From Colletes latitarsis (Eukaryota; Arthropoda; Insecta; Hymenoptera; Colletidae), in assembly GCF_051014445.1 (NCBI RefSeq), contig NC_135141.1:11346001-11410000 (forward strand): a stretch of DNA of 64,000 nucleotides, given 5' to 3'. Both the position numbers and the translations under genes were made by a program. How positions within the stretch are numbered: position 1 is the stretch's first letter; every line of letters starts with the position of its first letter. Below the pieces are notes generated by a model, which saw nothing but the letters and a program-made list of their open reading frames with translations, ran no database searches and was not told the DNA's origin. This document shows positions 47,787 through 60,680 of this stretch, piece after piece.

Positions 47787-48016
47787 TTATCCTCTAAAAT
47801 ATACATCGAAACCAGGTTTAATTGACTGTTTCTGAGAGGTACGACATCACTACGTGATCCAAACCAGAGGAAAACCCAAGATCTGGCGAACAAGTTTGCG
47901 ATAAATGGGAAAGTATGAGCCAGATGAGGGCAAATCCCAGACATAAGCCAGACCTAACCTGTGTTATCCTCTAAAATATTGATCTAATCCAAGTTTAATT
48001 GACAATTTCAGTGTGA
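47787..48016 (+). repeat. Joining monomers before the second paired-short block
   Basis: A TTTCTGAGAGGTACGACATC monomer joined to an AATATTGATCTAATCC monomer. The same order occurs at 5370-5580, 11970-12180, 54211-54430 and 57356-57570. In the 54 kb and 57 kb versions two extra monomers precede it. Confidence 0.75.
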
Positions 48017-49237
48017 TACCACATTACTGCGTGATCCAAACCAGAAATAGCCCAGGATCTGGCCAACAGGTATGCGAATGATTCGAAGGTATGAGTCAGA
48101 TGAGGGCAAATCCCAGACATAACCCTGACCTAACCGGTTTTATCCTCTAAAATATAAATCGGAACCAGGTTTAATTGACTGTTTCAGTGTGGTACCACAT
48201 TACTACAAGATCCAAACCAGAAAACCCCAGGATCTGGCCAACGGGTATGCGAAAGATGCGACAGTATGAGCCGGATGAGGGCAAATCCCAGACAGAAACG
48301 AGTGCCAACAGGTGTTATCCTCTAAAATATACATCGAAACCAGGTTTAGTTGACTGTTTCAGGGTTATCCAAACCAGAAAAAGCCCAGGATCTGGCCAAC
48401 AGGTATGCGAAAGATGCGAAAGTATGAGCCAGATGAGGGCAAATCCCAGACAGAAACGAGTGCCAACAGGTGTTATCCTCTAAAATATACATCGAAACCA
48501 GGTTTAGTTGACTGTTTCAGGGTTATCCAAACCAGAAAAAGCCCAGGATCTGGCCAACAGGTATGCGAAAGATGCGAAAGTATGAGCCAGATGAGGGCAA
48601 ATCCCAGACAGAAACGAGTGCCAACAGGTGTTATCCTCTAAAATATAGATCGAATACAGGTTTAGTGGACTGTTTCAGTGTGGTACCACATTACTACGTG
48701 ATCCAAACCAGAAAACCCCAGGATCTGGCCAACAGGTATGCGAAAGATGCGATAGTATGAGCCAGATGATGGCAAATCCAAGACATAACCCTGACCTAAC
48801 CGGTTTTATCCTCTAAAATATAAATCGAAACCGGGTTTAATTGACTGTCTCAGTGTGGTACCACATTACTGCGTGACCCAAACCAGAAATAGCCCAGGAT
48901 CTGGCCAACAGGTATGCGAAAGATGCGATATTATGAGCCAGATGATGGCAAATCCCAGACATAACCCTGACCTAACCGGTGTTATCCTCAAAAATGTAGT
49001 TCGAAACCAGGTTTAATTGACTGCTTCAGTGTGGTACCACATTACTGCCTGATCCAAACCAGAGAAAAACCCAGGATCTGGCGAACAAGTTTGCGATAAA
49101 TTCGAAAGTATGTGCCAGATGAGGGCAAATCCCAGACTTAACCCTGATCTAACCGGTGTTATCCTCTAAAATATACATCGAAACCAGGTTTAATTGAATG
49201 TTTCAGTGTTGTACCACACTGCTACGTGATACAAACC
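48017..49237 (+). repeat. Block with paired short monomers, copy 2
   Basis: Matches 40550-41770 at offset 7,467. Differences include TACAAGATCC near 48202 against TACATGATCC, GAGCCGGATGAGG near 48268 against GAGCCAGATGAGG, and GAGAAAAACCC near 49061 against GAGGAAAACCC. Short monomers start at 48247 and 48405. Confidence 0.86.
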
Positions 49238-50134
49238 ACAAATAAGCCAGGATCTGGCTAACAGGTATGCGAAAAAAGCGAATGTATGAGCCAGATGGGG
49301 GCAAATCCCAGACTTAACCCTGATCTAACCGGTGTTATCCTCTAAAATATAAATCGAAACCGGTTTAATTGACAGTTTCAGTGTGGTTCCACATTACTAC
49401 GTGATCCAAACCAGAAAACCCCAGGATCTGGCCAACAGGTATGCGAAAGATGCGGTAGTATGTGCCAGATGATGGCAAATCCCAGACATAACCCTGGCCT
49501 AACCGGTGTTATCCTCTAAAATATAAATCGAAAACAGGTTGAATTGACTGTTTCAGTGTGGTACCACATTACTGCGTGATTCAAACCAGAAATAGCCCAG
49601 GATCTGGCCAACAGGTATGCGAATGATTCGAAGGTATGAGTCAGATGAGGGCAAATCCCAGACATAACCCAGACCTAACCGGTGTTTTCCTCTAAAATAT
49701 TATCCGAATCCAGGTTTCATTGACTGTTTCAGTGTGGAACGACATTACTGCGTGATCCAAACCAGAAGAAAACCCAGGATCTGGCCAACAAGTATGTGAT
49801 AAATGCGAAGGTATGAGCCAGATAATTGCAAATACCAGACCTAACACAAACCTAACCGGTGTTATCCTCTAAGATATACATCGAAACCAGGTTTAATTGA
49901 CTGTTTCAGTGTGGTATCACATTAGTACGTGATCTAAACCAGAAAAAGCCCAGGATCTGGTCAACAGGTATGCGAAAGATGCGAAAGTATGAGCCAGATG
50001 AGGGCAAATCCCAGACAGAAACGAGTACCAACAGGTGTTTTCCTCTAAAATATTATCCGAACCCAGGTTTCATTGACTGTTTCAGTGTGGTAGCACATTA
50101 CTACGTCATCCAAACCAGAAAAAGCCCAGGATCA
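49238..50134 (+). repeat. Linker monomer plus copy of 45406-46142
   Basis: A GATGGGGGCAAATCCCAGACTTAAC monomer (relative of 35930 and 10524) leads into sequence matching 45406-46142 from about 49398. The copy ends near 50134 at AACATGTATGCG, where the preceding block has AACAAGTATGCG. Confidence 0.8.
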
Positions 50135-50142
50135 GGCTAACA

Positions 50143-53100
50143 TGTATGCGAAAGATGGGATAGTATAAGCCTGATGAGGGCAAATCCCAGACATAACCCT
50201 GACCTAACCGGTGTTATCCTCTAAAATATACATCGAAACCAGGTTTAATTGACTGTTTTTGAGAGGTACGACATCACTACGTGATCCAAACCAGAGGAAA
50301 ACCCAAGATCTGGCGAACAAGTTTGCGATAAATGGGAAAGTATGAGCCAGATGAGGGCAAATCCCAGACATAAGCCAGACCTAACCGGTGTTATTCTCTA
50401 AAATATAGATCGAGTCCTGGTTTAGTGGACTGTTTCAGTGTGGTACCACATTCCTACGTGATACAAACCAGAAAAAGCCCAGGATCTGGCCAACAGATAT
50501 GCGAATGATGCGATAGTATGAGCCAGATGAGGGCAAATCCCAGACATAACCCAGACCCAACCGGTGTTATCCTCTAAAATATACATCGTAACCAGATTTA
50601 ATTGACTGTTTCAGGGTTATCCAAACCAGAAAAAGCCCAGGATCTGGCCAACAGATATGCGAATGATGCGATAGTATGAGCCAGATGAGGGAAACCCCAG
50701 ACATAAGCCAGACCTAACCGGTGTTATCCCCTAAAATATTGATCCAATCCAAGTTTAATTGACTGTTTCAGTGTCGTACCACATTACTGCGTGATCCAAA
50801 CCAGAAATAGCCCAGGATCTGGCCAACAGGTATGCGAAAGATGCGAAAGTATGAGCCAGATGAGGGCAAATCCCAGACATAACCCAGACCCAACCGGTGT
50901 TATCCTCTAAAATATACATCGATACCAGGTTTAATTGAATTGTTCAGTGTTGTAGCACATTGCTACGTGATACAAACCAGAAATAAGCCAGGATCTGGCT
51001 AACAGGTATGCGAAAGGCGAATGTATGAGCCAGATGGGGGCAAATCCCAGACATAACCCTGATGTAACCGGCGTTATCCTCTAATATATAAATCGAAACC
51101 GGTTTAATTGACAGTTTCAGTGTGGTACCACATTCCTACGTGATACAAACCAGAAATAAGCCAGGATCTGGCTAACAAGTATGCGAAAAAAGCGAATGTA
51201 TGAGCCAGATGAGGGCAAATCCCAGACATAACCGAGACCTAACCGGTGTTATCCTCTAAAATATAGATCGAATCCAGGTTTAGTGGACTGTTTCAGTGTG
51301 GTACCACATTTCTACATGATCCAAACCAGAAAAAACCCAGGATCTGGCTAACAAGTATGCGAAAGATGGGATAGTATAAGCCTGATGAGGGCAAATCCCA
51401 GACATAACCCTGACCTAACCGGTGTTATCCTCTAAAATATACATCGAAGCCAGGTTTAATTGACTGTTTTTGAGAGGTACGACATCACTACGTGATCCAA
51501 ACCAGAGGAAAACCCAAGATCTGGCGAACAAGTTTGCGATAAATGGGAAAGTATGAGCCAGATGAGGGCAAATCCCAGACATAAGCCAGACCTAACCGGT
51601 GTTATTCTCTAAAATATAGATCGAGTCCTGGTTTAGTGGACTGTTTCAGTGTGGTACCACATTCCTACGTGATACAAACCAGAAAAAGCCCAGGATCTGG
51701 CCAACAGATATGCGAATGATGCGATAGTATGAGCCAGATGAGGGCAAATCCCAGACATAACCCAGACCCAACCGGTGTTATCCTCTAAAATATACATCGT
51801 AACCAGATTTAATTGACTGTTTCAGGGTTATCCAAACCAGAAAAAGCCCAGGATCTGGCCAACAGATATGCGAATGATGCGATAGTATGAGCCAGATGAG
51901 GGAAACCCCAGACATAAGCCAGACCTAACCGGTGTCATCCCCTAAAATATTGATACAATCCAAGTTTAATTGACTGTTTCAGTGTCGTACCACATTACTG
52001 CGTGATCCAAACCAGAAATAGCCCAGGATCTGGCCAACAGGTATGCGAAAGATGCGAAAGTATGAGCCAGATGAGGGCAAATCCCAGACATAACCCAGAC
52101 CCAACCGGTGTTATCCTCTAAAATATACATCGATACCAGGTTTAATTGAATGTTTCAGTGTTGTAGCACATTGCTACGTGATACAAACCAGAAATAAGCC
52201 AGGATCTGGCTAACAGGTATGCGAAAGGCGAATGTATGAGCCAGATGGGGGCAAATCCCAGACATAACCCTGATCTAACCGGCGTTATCCTCTAATATAT
52301 AAATCGAAACCGGTTTAATTGACAGTTTCAGTGTGGTACCACATTACTACGTGATCCAAACCAGAAAACCCCAGGATCTGGCCAACAGGTATGCGAAAGA
52401 TGCGGTAGTATGTGCCAGATGATGGCAAATCCCAGACATAACCCTGGCCTAACCGGTGTTATCCTCTAAAATATAAATCGAAAACAGGTTGAATTGACAG
52501 TTTCAGTGTGGTACCACATTACTGCGTGATTCAAACCAGAAATAGCCCAGGATCTGGCCAACAGGTATGCGAATGATTCGAAGGTATGAGTCAGATGAGG
52601 GCAAATCCCAGACATAACCCAGACCTAACCGGTGTTTTCCTCTAAAATATTATCCGAATCCAGGTTTCATTGACTGTTTCAGTGTGGAACGACATTACTG
52701 CGTGATCCAAACCAGAAGAAAACCCAGGATCTGGCCAACAAGTATGTGATAAATGCGAAGGTATGAGCCAGATAATTGCAAATACCAGACCTAACACAAA
52801 CCTAACCGGTGTTATCCTCTAAGATATACATCGACACCAGGTTTAATTGACTGTTTCAGTGTGGTATCACATTAGTACGTGATCTAAACCAGAAAAAGCC
52901 CAGGATCTGGTCAACAGGTATGCGAAAGATGCGAAAGTATGAGCCAGATGAGGGCAAATCCCAGACAGAAACGAGTACCAACAGGTGTTTTCCTCTAAAA
53001 TATTATCCGAACCCAGGTTTCATTGACTGTTTCAGTGTGGTAGCACATTACTACGTCATCCAAACCAGAAAAAGCCCAGGATCAGGCTAACAAGTATGCG

Positions 53101-53847
53101 AAAGATGCGATAGTATGAGCCTGATGAGGGCAAATGCCAGACATAACCCTGATCTAACCGGTGATATCCTCTAAGACATAAATCGAAACCAGGTTTAATT
53201 GACTATTTCAGTGTGGTACCACACTACTGCGTGATCCAAACCAGAAAACCCCAGGATCTGGCCAACAGGTATGCGAAGGATGCGATAGTATGAGCCAGAT
53301 GATGGCAAATCCCAGACATATACCAGACCCAACAGGTGTTATCCTCTAAAATATACATCGAAACCAGGTTTAGTTGACTGCTTCAGGGTTACCCAAACCA
53401 GAAAAAGCCCAGGATCTGGCCAACAGGTATGCGAAAGATGCGAAAGTATGAGCCAAATGAGGACAAATCCCAGACATAACCCAATCCTAAGCGGTGTTAT
53501 CCTCTAAAATATAGATCGAATACAGGTTTAATTGACAGTTTCAGTGTTGTACCACATTACTACGTGATCCAAACCAGAAAACTCCAGGATCTGGCCAACA
53601 GGTATGCGAAAGATGCGATAGTATGAGCCAGATGATGGCAAATCCCAGACATTACCCTGACCTAACCGGTCTGATGCTCTAAAATATAAATCGAAACCAG
53701 GTTTAATTGACAGTTTCAGTGTGGTACCACATTACTACATGATCCAAACCAGAAAACCCCAGGATCTGGCCAACGGGTATGCGAAAGATGCGACAGTATG
53801 GGACAGATGAGGGCAAATCCCAGAAACAAACCAGACCTAACCGGTGT
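50143..53847 (+). repeat. Copy of 43201-46905 (offset 6,942)
   Basis: Includes two GCGAAAGGCGAATG signatures at 51010 and 52221, again 1,211 bp apart. Private changes include GATGTAACCGG near 51061 (GATCTAACCGG elsewhere), GATACAATCC near 51951, CTAAGACATAAATC near 53171 and AAACTCCAGG near 53579. After 53847 it switches to GTTATTCTCTAAAATATAGATCGAGTCC. Confidence 0.88.
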
Positions 53848-53862
53848 TATTCTCTAAAATAT

Positions 53863-54480
53863 AGATCGAGTCCTGGTTTTGTGGACTGTTTCAGTGTGGT
53901 ACCACATTCCTACGTGATACAAACCAGAAATAAGCCAGGATCTGGCTAACAAGTATGCGAAAAAAGCGAATGTATGAGCCAGATGAGGGCAAATCCCAGA
54001 CATAACCGAGACCTAACCGGTGTTATCCTCTAAAATATAGATCGAATCCAGGTTTAGTGGACTGTTTCAGTGTGGTACCACATTTCTACATGATCCAAAC
54101 CAGAAAAAACCCAGGATCTGGCTAACAAGTATGCGAAAGATGGGATAGTATAAGCCTGATGAGGGCAAATCCCAGACATAACCCTGACCTAACCGGTGTT
54201 ATCCTCTAAAATATACATCGAAACCAGGTTTAATTGACTGTTTCTGAGAGGTACGACATCACTACGTGATCCAAACCAGAGGAAAACCCAAGATCTGGCG
54301 AACAAGTTTGCGATAAATGGGAAAGTATGAGCCAGATGAGGGCAAATCCCAGACATAAGCCAGACCTAACCTGTGTTATCCTCTAAAATATTGATCTAAT
54401 CCAAGTTTAATTGACAATTTCAGTGTGATACCACATTACTGCGTGATCCAAACCAGAAATAGCCCAGGATCTGGCAAACG
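53863..54480 (+). repeat. Block repeated at 57010-57627 (offset 3,147)
   Basis: GGTTTTGTGGACTG at 53875 recurs at 57022, and CATTTCTACATGATCC at 54081 recurs at 57228. The first part also matches 47627-47786 at offset 6,236, but two further monomers present here (54030-54200) are absent there. Near 54470 CTGGCAAACGGG is a private variant of CTGGCCAACGGG. Confidence 0.82.
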
Positions 54481-57169
54481 GGTATGCGAAAGATGCGAAA
54501 GTATGAGCCAGATGAGGGCAAATCCCAGACATAACCCAGACCCAACCGGTGTTATCCTCTAAAATATACATCGATACCAGGTTTAATTGAATGTTTCAGT
54601 GTTGTAGCACATTGCTACGTGATACAAACCAGAAATAAGCCAGGATCTGGCTAACAGGTATGCGAAAGGCGAATGTATGAGCCAGATGGGGGCAAATCCC
54701 AGACATAACCCTGATCTAACCGGCGTTATCCTCTAATATATAAATCGAAACCGGTTTAATTGACAGTTTCAGTGTGGTACCACATTACTACGTGATCCAA
54801 ACCAGAAAACCCCAGGATCTGGCCAACAGGTATGCGAAAGATGCGGTAGTATGTGCCAGATGATGGCAAATCCCAGACATAACCCTGGCCTAACCGGTGT
54901 TATCCTCTAAAATATAAATCGAAAACAGGTTGAATTGACAGTTTCAGTGTGGTACCACATTACTGCGTGATTCAAACCAGAAATAGCCCAGGATCTGGCC
55001 AACAGGTATGCGAATGATTCGAAGGTATGAGTCAGATGAGGGCAAATCCCAGACATAACCCAGACCTAACCGGTGTTTTCCTCTAAAATATTATCCGAAT
55101 CCAGGTTTCATTGACTGTTTCAGTGTGGAACGACATTACTGCGTGATCCAAACCAGAAGAAAACCCAGGATCTGGCCAACAAGTATGTGATAAATGCGAA
55201 GGTATGAGCCAGATAATTGCAAATACCAGACCTAACACAAACCTAACCGGTGTTATCCTCTAAGATATACATCGACACCAGGTTTAATTGACTGTTTCAG
55301 TGTGGTATCACATTAGTACGTGATCTAAACCAGAAAAAGCCCAGGATCTGGTCAACAGGTATGCGAAAGATGCGAAAGTATGAGCCAGATGAGGGCAAAT
55401 CCCAGACAGAAACGAGTACCAACAGGTGTTTTCCTCTAAAATATTATCCGAACCCAGGTTTCATTGACTGTTTCAGTGTGGTAGCACATTACTACGTCAT
55501 CCAAACCAGAAAAAGCCCAGGATCAGGCTAACAAGTATGCGAAAGATGCGATAGTATGAGCCTGATGAGGGCAAATGCCAGACATAACCCTGATCTAACC
55601 GGTGATATCCTCTAAAACATAAATCGAAACCAGGTTTAATTGACTATTTCAGTGTGGTACCACACTACTGCGTGATCCAAACCAGAAAACCCCAGGATCT
55701 GGCCAACAGGTATGCGAAGGATGCGATAGTATGAGCCAGATGATGGCAAATCCCAGACATATACCAGACCCAACAGGTGTTATCCTCTAAAATATACATC
55801 GAAACCAGGTTTAGTTGACTGCTTCAGGGTTACCCAAACCAGAAAAAGCCCAGGATCTGGCCAACAGGTATGCGAAAGATGCGAAAGTATGAGCCAAATG
55901 AGGACAAATCCCAGACATAACCCAATCCTAAGCGGTGTTATCCTCTAAAATATAGATCGAATACAGGTTTAATTGACAGTTTCAGTGTTGTACCACATTA
56001 CTACGTGATCCAAACCAGAAAACCCCAGGATCTGGCCAACAGGTATGCGAAGGATGCGATAGTATGAGCCACATGATGGCAAATCCCAGACATTACCCTG
56101 ACCTAACCGGTCTGATGCTCTAAAATATAAATCGAAACCAGGTTTAATTGACAGTTTCAGTGTGGTACCACATTACTACATGATCCAAACCAGAAAACCC
56201 CAGGATCTGGCCAACGGGTATGCGAAAGATGCGACAGTATGGGACAGATGAGGGCAAATCCCAGAAACAAACCAGACCTAACCGGTGTTATCCTCTAAAA
56301 TATAAATCGAAACCAGGTTTAATTGACTGTTTCAGTGTGATACGACATTACTGCGTGATCCAAACCAGAAAAAAACCCAGGATCTGGCCAACAAGTATGC
56401 GATTAATGCGAAAGTATGAGCCAGATGATTGCACATACCAGACCTAACACAAACCTAACCGGTGTTAGCCTCTAAAATATAGATCGAAACCAGATTTAAT
56501 TTTCTGTTTCAGTGTGGTACCACATTTACTACGTGATCCAAACTAGAAAAAGCCCAGGATCTGGCCAACAAGTATGCGAAAAATGCGAAATAGTGAGCCA
56601 GATAAGTGCAAATCCCAGACATAACCAAGACCTAACCGGTGTTATCCTCCAGAATATACATCGAAACCAGATTTACTTTTCTGTTTCAGTGTTGTACCAC
56701 ATTTACTACGTGATCCAAACTAGAAAAAGCCCAGGATCTGGCCAACAGGTATGCGAAAAATGCGAAATTGTGAGCCAGATAAGTGCAAATCCCAGACATA
56801 ACCCTGACCTAACCGGTTTTATCCTCTAAAATATAAATCGAAACCAGGTTTAATTGACAGTTTCAGTGTGGTACCTCATTACTACGTGATCCAAACCAGA
56901 AATCCCCAGGATCTGGCCAACGGGTATGCGAAAGATGCGACAGTATGGGACAGATGAGGGCAAATCCCAGAAACAAACCAGACCTAACCGGTGTTATTCT
57001 CTAAAATATAGATCGAGTCCTGGTTTTGTGGACTGTTTCAGTGTGGTACCACATTCCTACGTGATACAAACCAGAAATAAGCCAGGATCTGGCTAACAAG
57101 TATGCGAAAAAAGCGAATGTATGAGCCAGATGAGGGCAAATCCCAGACATAACCGAGACCTAACCGATG
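54440..57169 (+). repeat. 2.7-kb segment matching 45057-47786 (offset 9,383), partly also 52000-53850 (offset 2,441)
   Basis: GCGAAAGGCGAATG at 54662, GTGTGGAACGAC at 55123, GGTCTGATGCTC near 56108 and the CACATTTACTACG pair at 56512-56820 align to the 45-47 kb segment. Over 54440-56290 the match to 52000-53850 is equally good, a 2,441-bp spaced tandem repeat of about 14 monomers. GTGTTATCCTCC near 56639 against GTGCTATCCTCC near 47257 is one difference. Confidence 0.85.
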
Positions 57170-58584
57170 TTATCCTCTAAAATATAGATCGAATCCAGGT
57201 TTAGTGGACTGTTTCAGTGTGGTACCACATTTCTACATGATCCAAACCAGAAAAAACCCAGGATCTGGCTAACAAGTATGCGAAAGATGGGATAGTATAA
57301 GCCTGATGAGGGCAAATCCCAGACATAACCCTGACCTAACCGGTGTTATCCTCTAAAATATACATCGAAACCAGGTTTAATTGACTGTTTCTGAGAGGTA
57401 CGACATCACTACGTGATCCAAACCAGAGGAAAACCCAAGATCTGGCGAACAAGTTTGCGATAAATGGGAAAGTATGAGCCAGATGAGGGCAAATCCCAGA
57501 CATAAGCCAGACCTAACCTGTGTTATCCTCTAAAATATTGATCTAATCCAAGTTTAATTGACAATTTCAGTGTGATACCACATTACTGCGTGATCCAAAC
57601 CAGAAATAGCCCAGGATCTGGCCAACGGGTATGCGAAAGATGCGACAGTATGAGACAGATGAGGGCAAATCCCAGACACAAACCAGACCTAACCGGTGTT
57701 ATCCGCTAAAATATAGATCGAAACCAGGTTTAATTGACTGTTGCAGTGTTGTATCACATTACTACATGATCCATACCAGAAAAAGCCCAGTATCTGGCCA
57801 ACAGGTATGCGAAAGATGCGAAAGTATGAGCCAGATGAGGGCAAATCCCAGACATAACCCAGACCTAACCGGTGTTATTCTCTAAAATATAGATCGAGTC
57901 CTGGTTTAGTGGACTGTTTCAGTGTGGTACCACATTCCTACGTGATACAAACCAGAAAAAGCCCAGGATCTGGCCGACACATATGCGAATGATGCGATAG
58001 TATGAGCCAGATGAGGGCAAATCCCAGACATAACCCAGGCCCAACCGGTGTTATCCTCTAAAATATACATCGAAACCAGATTTAATTGACTGTTTCAGGG
58101 TTATCCAAACCAGAAAAAGCCCAGGATCTGGCCAACAGATATGCGAATGATGCGATAGTATGAGCCAGATGAGGGAAACCCCAGACATAAGCCAGACCTA
58201 ACCGGTGTTATCCCCTAAAATATTGATCCAATCCAAGTTTAATTGACTGTTTCAGTGTCGTACCACATTACTGCGTGATCCAAACCAGAAATAGCCCAGG
58301 ATCTGGCCAACAGGTATGCGAAAGATGCGAAAGTATGAGCCAGATGAGGGCAAATCCCAGACATAACCGAGACCTAACCGGTGTTATCCTCTAAAATATA
58401 GATCGAATCCAGGTTTAGTGGACTGTTTCAGTGTGGTACCACATTTCTACATGATCCAAACCAGAAAAAACCCAGGATCTGGCTAACAAGTATGCGAAAG
58501 ATGGGATAGTATAAGCCTGATGAGGGCAAATCCCAGACATAACCCTGACCTAACCGGTGTTATCCTCTAAAATATACATCGAAA
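57170..58584 (+). repeat. Segment combining the 53.9-kb block with 5,208-bp-unit-like monomers
   Basis: Up to about 57627 the sequence follows 54023-54480. From 57631 it is like 17444 onward (GAGACAGATGAGGG, TGCAGTGTTGTATCACATT), then passes through a CAGGGTTATCC short monomer near 58094 and a GAGGGAAACCCC monomer near 58170, a signature of the 1,211-bp family. It therefore recombines left-half and right-half subtypes. GGCCGACACATATGCG near 57972 is private. Confidence 0.75.
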
Positions 58585-59945
58585 CCAGGTTTAATTGAAT
58601 GTTTCAGTGTTGTACCACATTGCTACGTGATACAAACCAGAAATAAGCCAGGATCTGGCTAACAGGTATGCGAAAGGCGAATGTATGAGCCAGATGGGGG
58701 CATATCCCAGACATAACCCTGATCTAACCGGCGTTATCCTCTAATATATAAATCGAAACCGGTTTAATTGACAGTTTCAGTGTGGTACCACATTACTACG
58801 TGATCCAAACCAGAAAACCCCAGGATCTGGCCAACAGGTATGCGAAAGATGCGGTAGTATGTGCCAGATGATGGCAAATCCCAGACATAACCCTGGCCTA
58901 GCCGGTGTTATCCTCTAAAATATAAATCGAAAACAGGTTGAATTGACTGTTTCAGTGTGGTACCACATTACTGCGTGATTCAAACCAGAAATAGCCCAGG
59001 ATCTGGCCAACAGGTATGCGAATGATTCGAAGGTATGAGTCAGATGAGGGCAAATCCCAGACATAACCCAGACCTAACCGGTGTTTTCCTCTAAAATATT
59101 ATCCGAATCCAGGTTTCATTGACTGTTTCAGTGTGGAACGACATTACTGCGTGATCCAAACCAGAAGAAAACCCAGGATCTGGCCAACAAGTATGTGATA
59201 AATGCGAAGGTATGAGCCAGATAATTGCAAATACCAGACCTAACACAAACCTAACCGGTGTTATCCTCTAAGATATACATCGACACCAGGTTTAATTGAC
59301 TGTTTCAGTGTGGTATCACATTAGTACGTGATCTAAACCAGAAAAAGCCCAGGATCTGGTCAACAGGTATGCGAAAGATGCGAAAGTATGAGCCAGATGA
59401 GGGCAAATCCCAGACAGAAACGAGTGCCAACAGGTGTTTTCCTCTAAAATATTATCCGAAGCCAGGTTTCATTGACTGTTTCAGTGTGGTAGCACATTAC
59501 TACGTCATCCAAACCAGAAAAAGCCCAGGATCAGGCTAACAAGTATGCGAAAGATGCGATAGTATGAGCCTGATGAGGGCAACTGCCAGACATAACCCTG
59601 ATCTAACCGGTGATATCCTCTAAAACATAAATCGAAACCAGGTTTAATTGACTATTTCAGTGTGGTACCACACTACTGCGTGAACCAAACCAGAAAACCC
59701 CAGGATCTGGCCAACAGGTATGCGAAGGATGCGATAGTATGAGCCAGATGATGGCAAATCCCAGACATATACCAGACCCAACAGGTGTTATCCTCTAAAA
59801 TATACATCGAAACCAGGTTTAGTTGACTGCTTCAGGGTTATCCAAACCAGAAAAAGTCCAGGATCTGGCCAACAGGTATGCGAAAGATGCGAAAGTATGA
59901 GCCAAATGAGGACAAATCCCAGACATAACCCAATCCTAAGCGGTG
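58585..59945 (+). repeat. Copy of 54577-55937 (offset 4,008)
   Basis: The GCGAAAGGCGAATG signature is at 58670, GTGTGGAACGAC at 59131 and GTGATATCCTC near 59608. It is more diverged than the other copies: GGGGGCATATCCC near 58695, CTAGCCGGTG near 58897, CCGAAGCCAGG near 59457, GGGCAACTGCC near 59577, GTGAACCAAACC near 59681. The match ends near 59945 at TTATTCTCTAGAATATTG. Confidence 0.83.
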
Positions 59946-60179
59946 TTATTCTCTAGAATATTGATCCAATCCAAGTTTAATTGACAGTTTCAGTGTGGTA
60001 CCACATTACTACGTGATCCAAGCCAGAAAAAGCCCAGGATCTGGCCAACAGGTATGCGAAAGATGCGAAAGTATGAGCCAAATGAGGGCAAATCCCAGAC
60101 ATAAACCTTGCCTAAGCGGTGTTATCCTCTAAAATATAGATCGAATCCAGGTTTAGTGGACTGTTGCAGTGTGATACGA
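59946..60179 (+). repeat. Short linker of AATATTGATCC-type and AAACCTTGCC-type monomers
   Basis: Contains CCAAGCCAGAAAAAGCCC near 60018 and GACATAAACCTTGCCTAAGCGG near 60101. No non-satellite sequence is present. Confidence 0.7.
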
Positions 60180-60680
60180 CATTACTGCGTGATCCAAACC
60201 AGAAGAAAACCCAGGATCTGGCCAACAAGTATGCGATTAATGCGAAAGTATGAGCCAGATGATTGCACATACCAGACCTAACACAAACCTAACCGGTGTT
60301 AGCCTCTAAAATATAGATCGAAACCAGATTTAATTTTCTGCTTCAGTGTGGTACCACATTTACTACGTGATCCAAACTAGAAAAAGCCCAGGATCTGGCC
60401 AACAAGTATGCGAAATATGCGAAATAGTGAGCCAGATAAGTGCAAATCCCAGACATAACCGAGACCTAACCGGTGTTATCCTCCAGAATATACATCGATA
60501 CCAGATTTACTTTTCTGTTTCAGTGTTGTACCACATTTACTACGTGATCCAAACTAGAAAAAGCGCAGGATCTGGCCAACAGGTATGCGAAAAATGCGAA
60601 ATTGTGAGCCAGATAAGTGCAAATCCCAGACATAACCCTGACCTAACCGGTTTTATCCTCTAAAATATAAATCAAAACCA
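60180..60680 (+). repeat. Copy of 56346-56846 (offset 3,834)
   Basis: GTTAGCCTCTAAAA and the two CACATTTACTACG / AAGTGCAAATCC monomers are repeated. Differences include GCGAAATATGCG near 60411, AACCGAGACC near 60457 and AAAGCGCAGG near 60560. A recurrent chance reading frame spans 60346-60663, as at 47129 and 56512. Confidence 0.83.
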
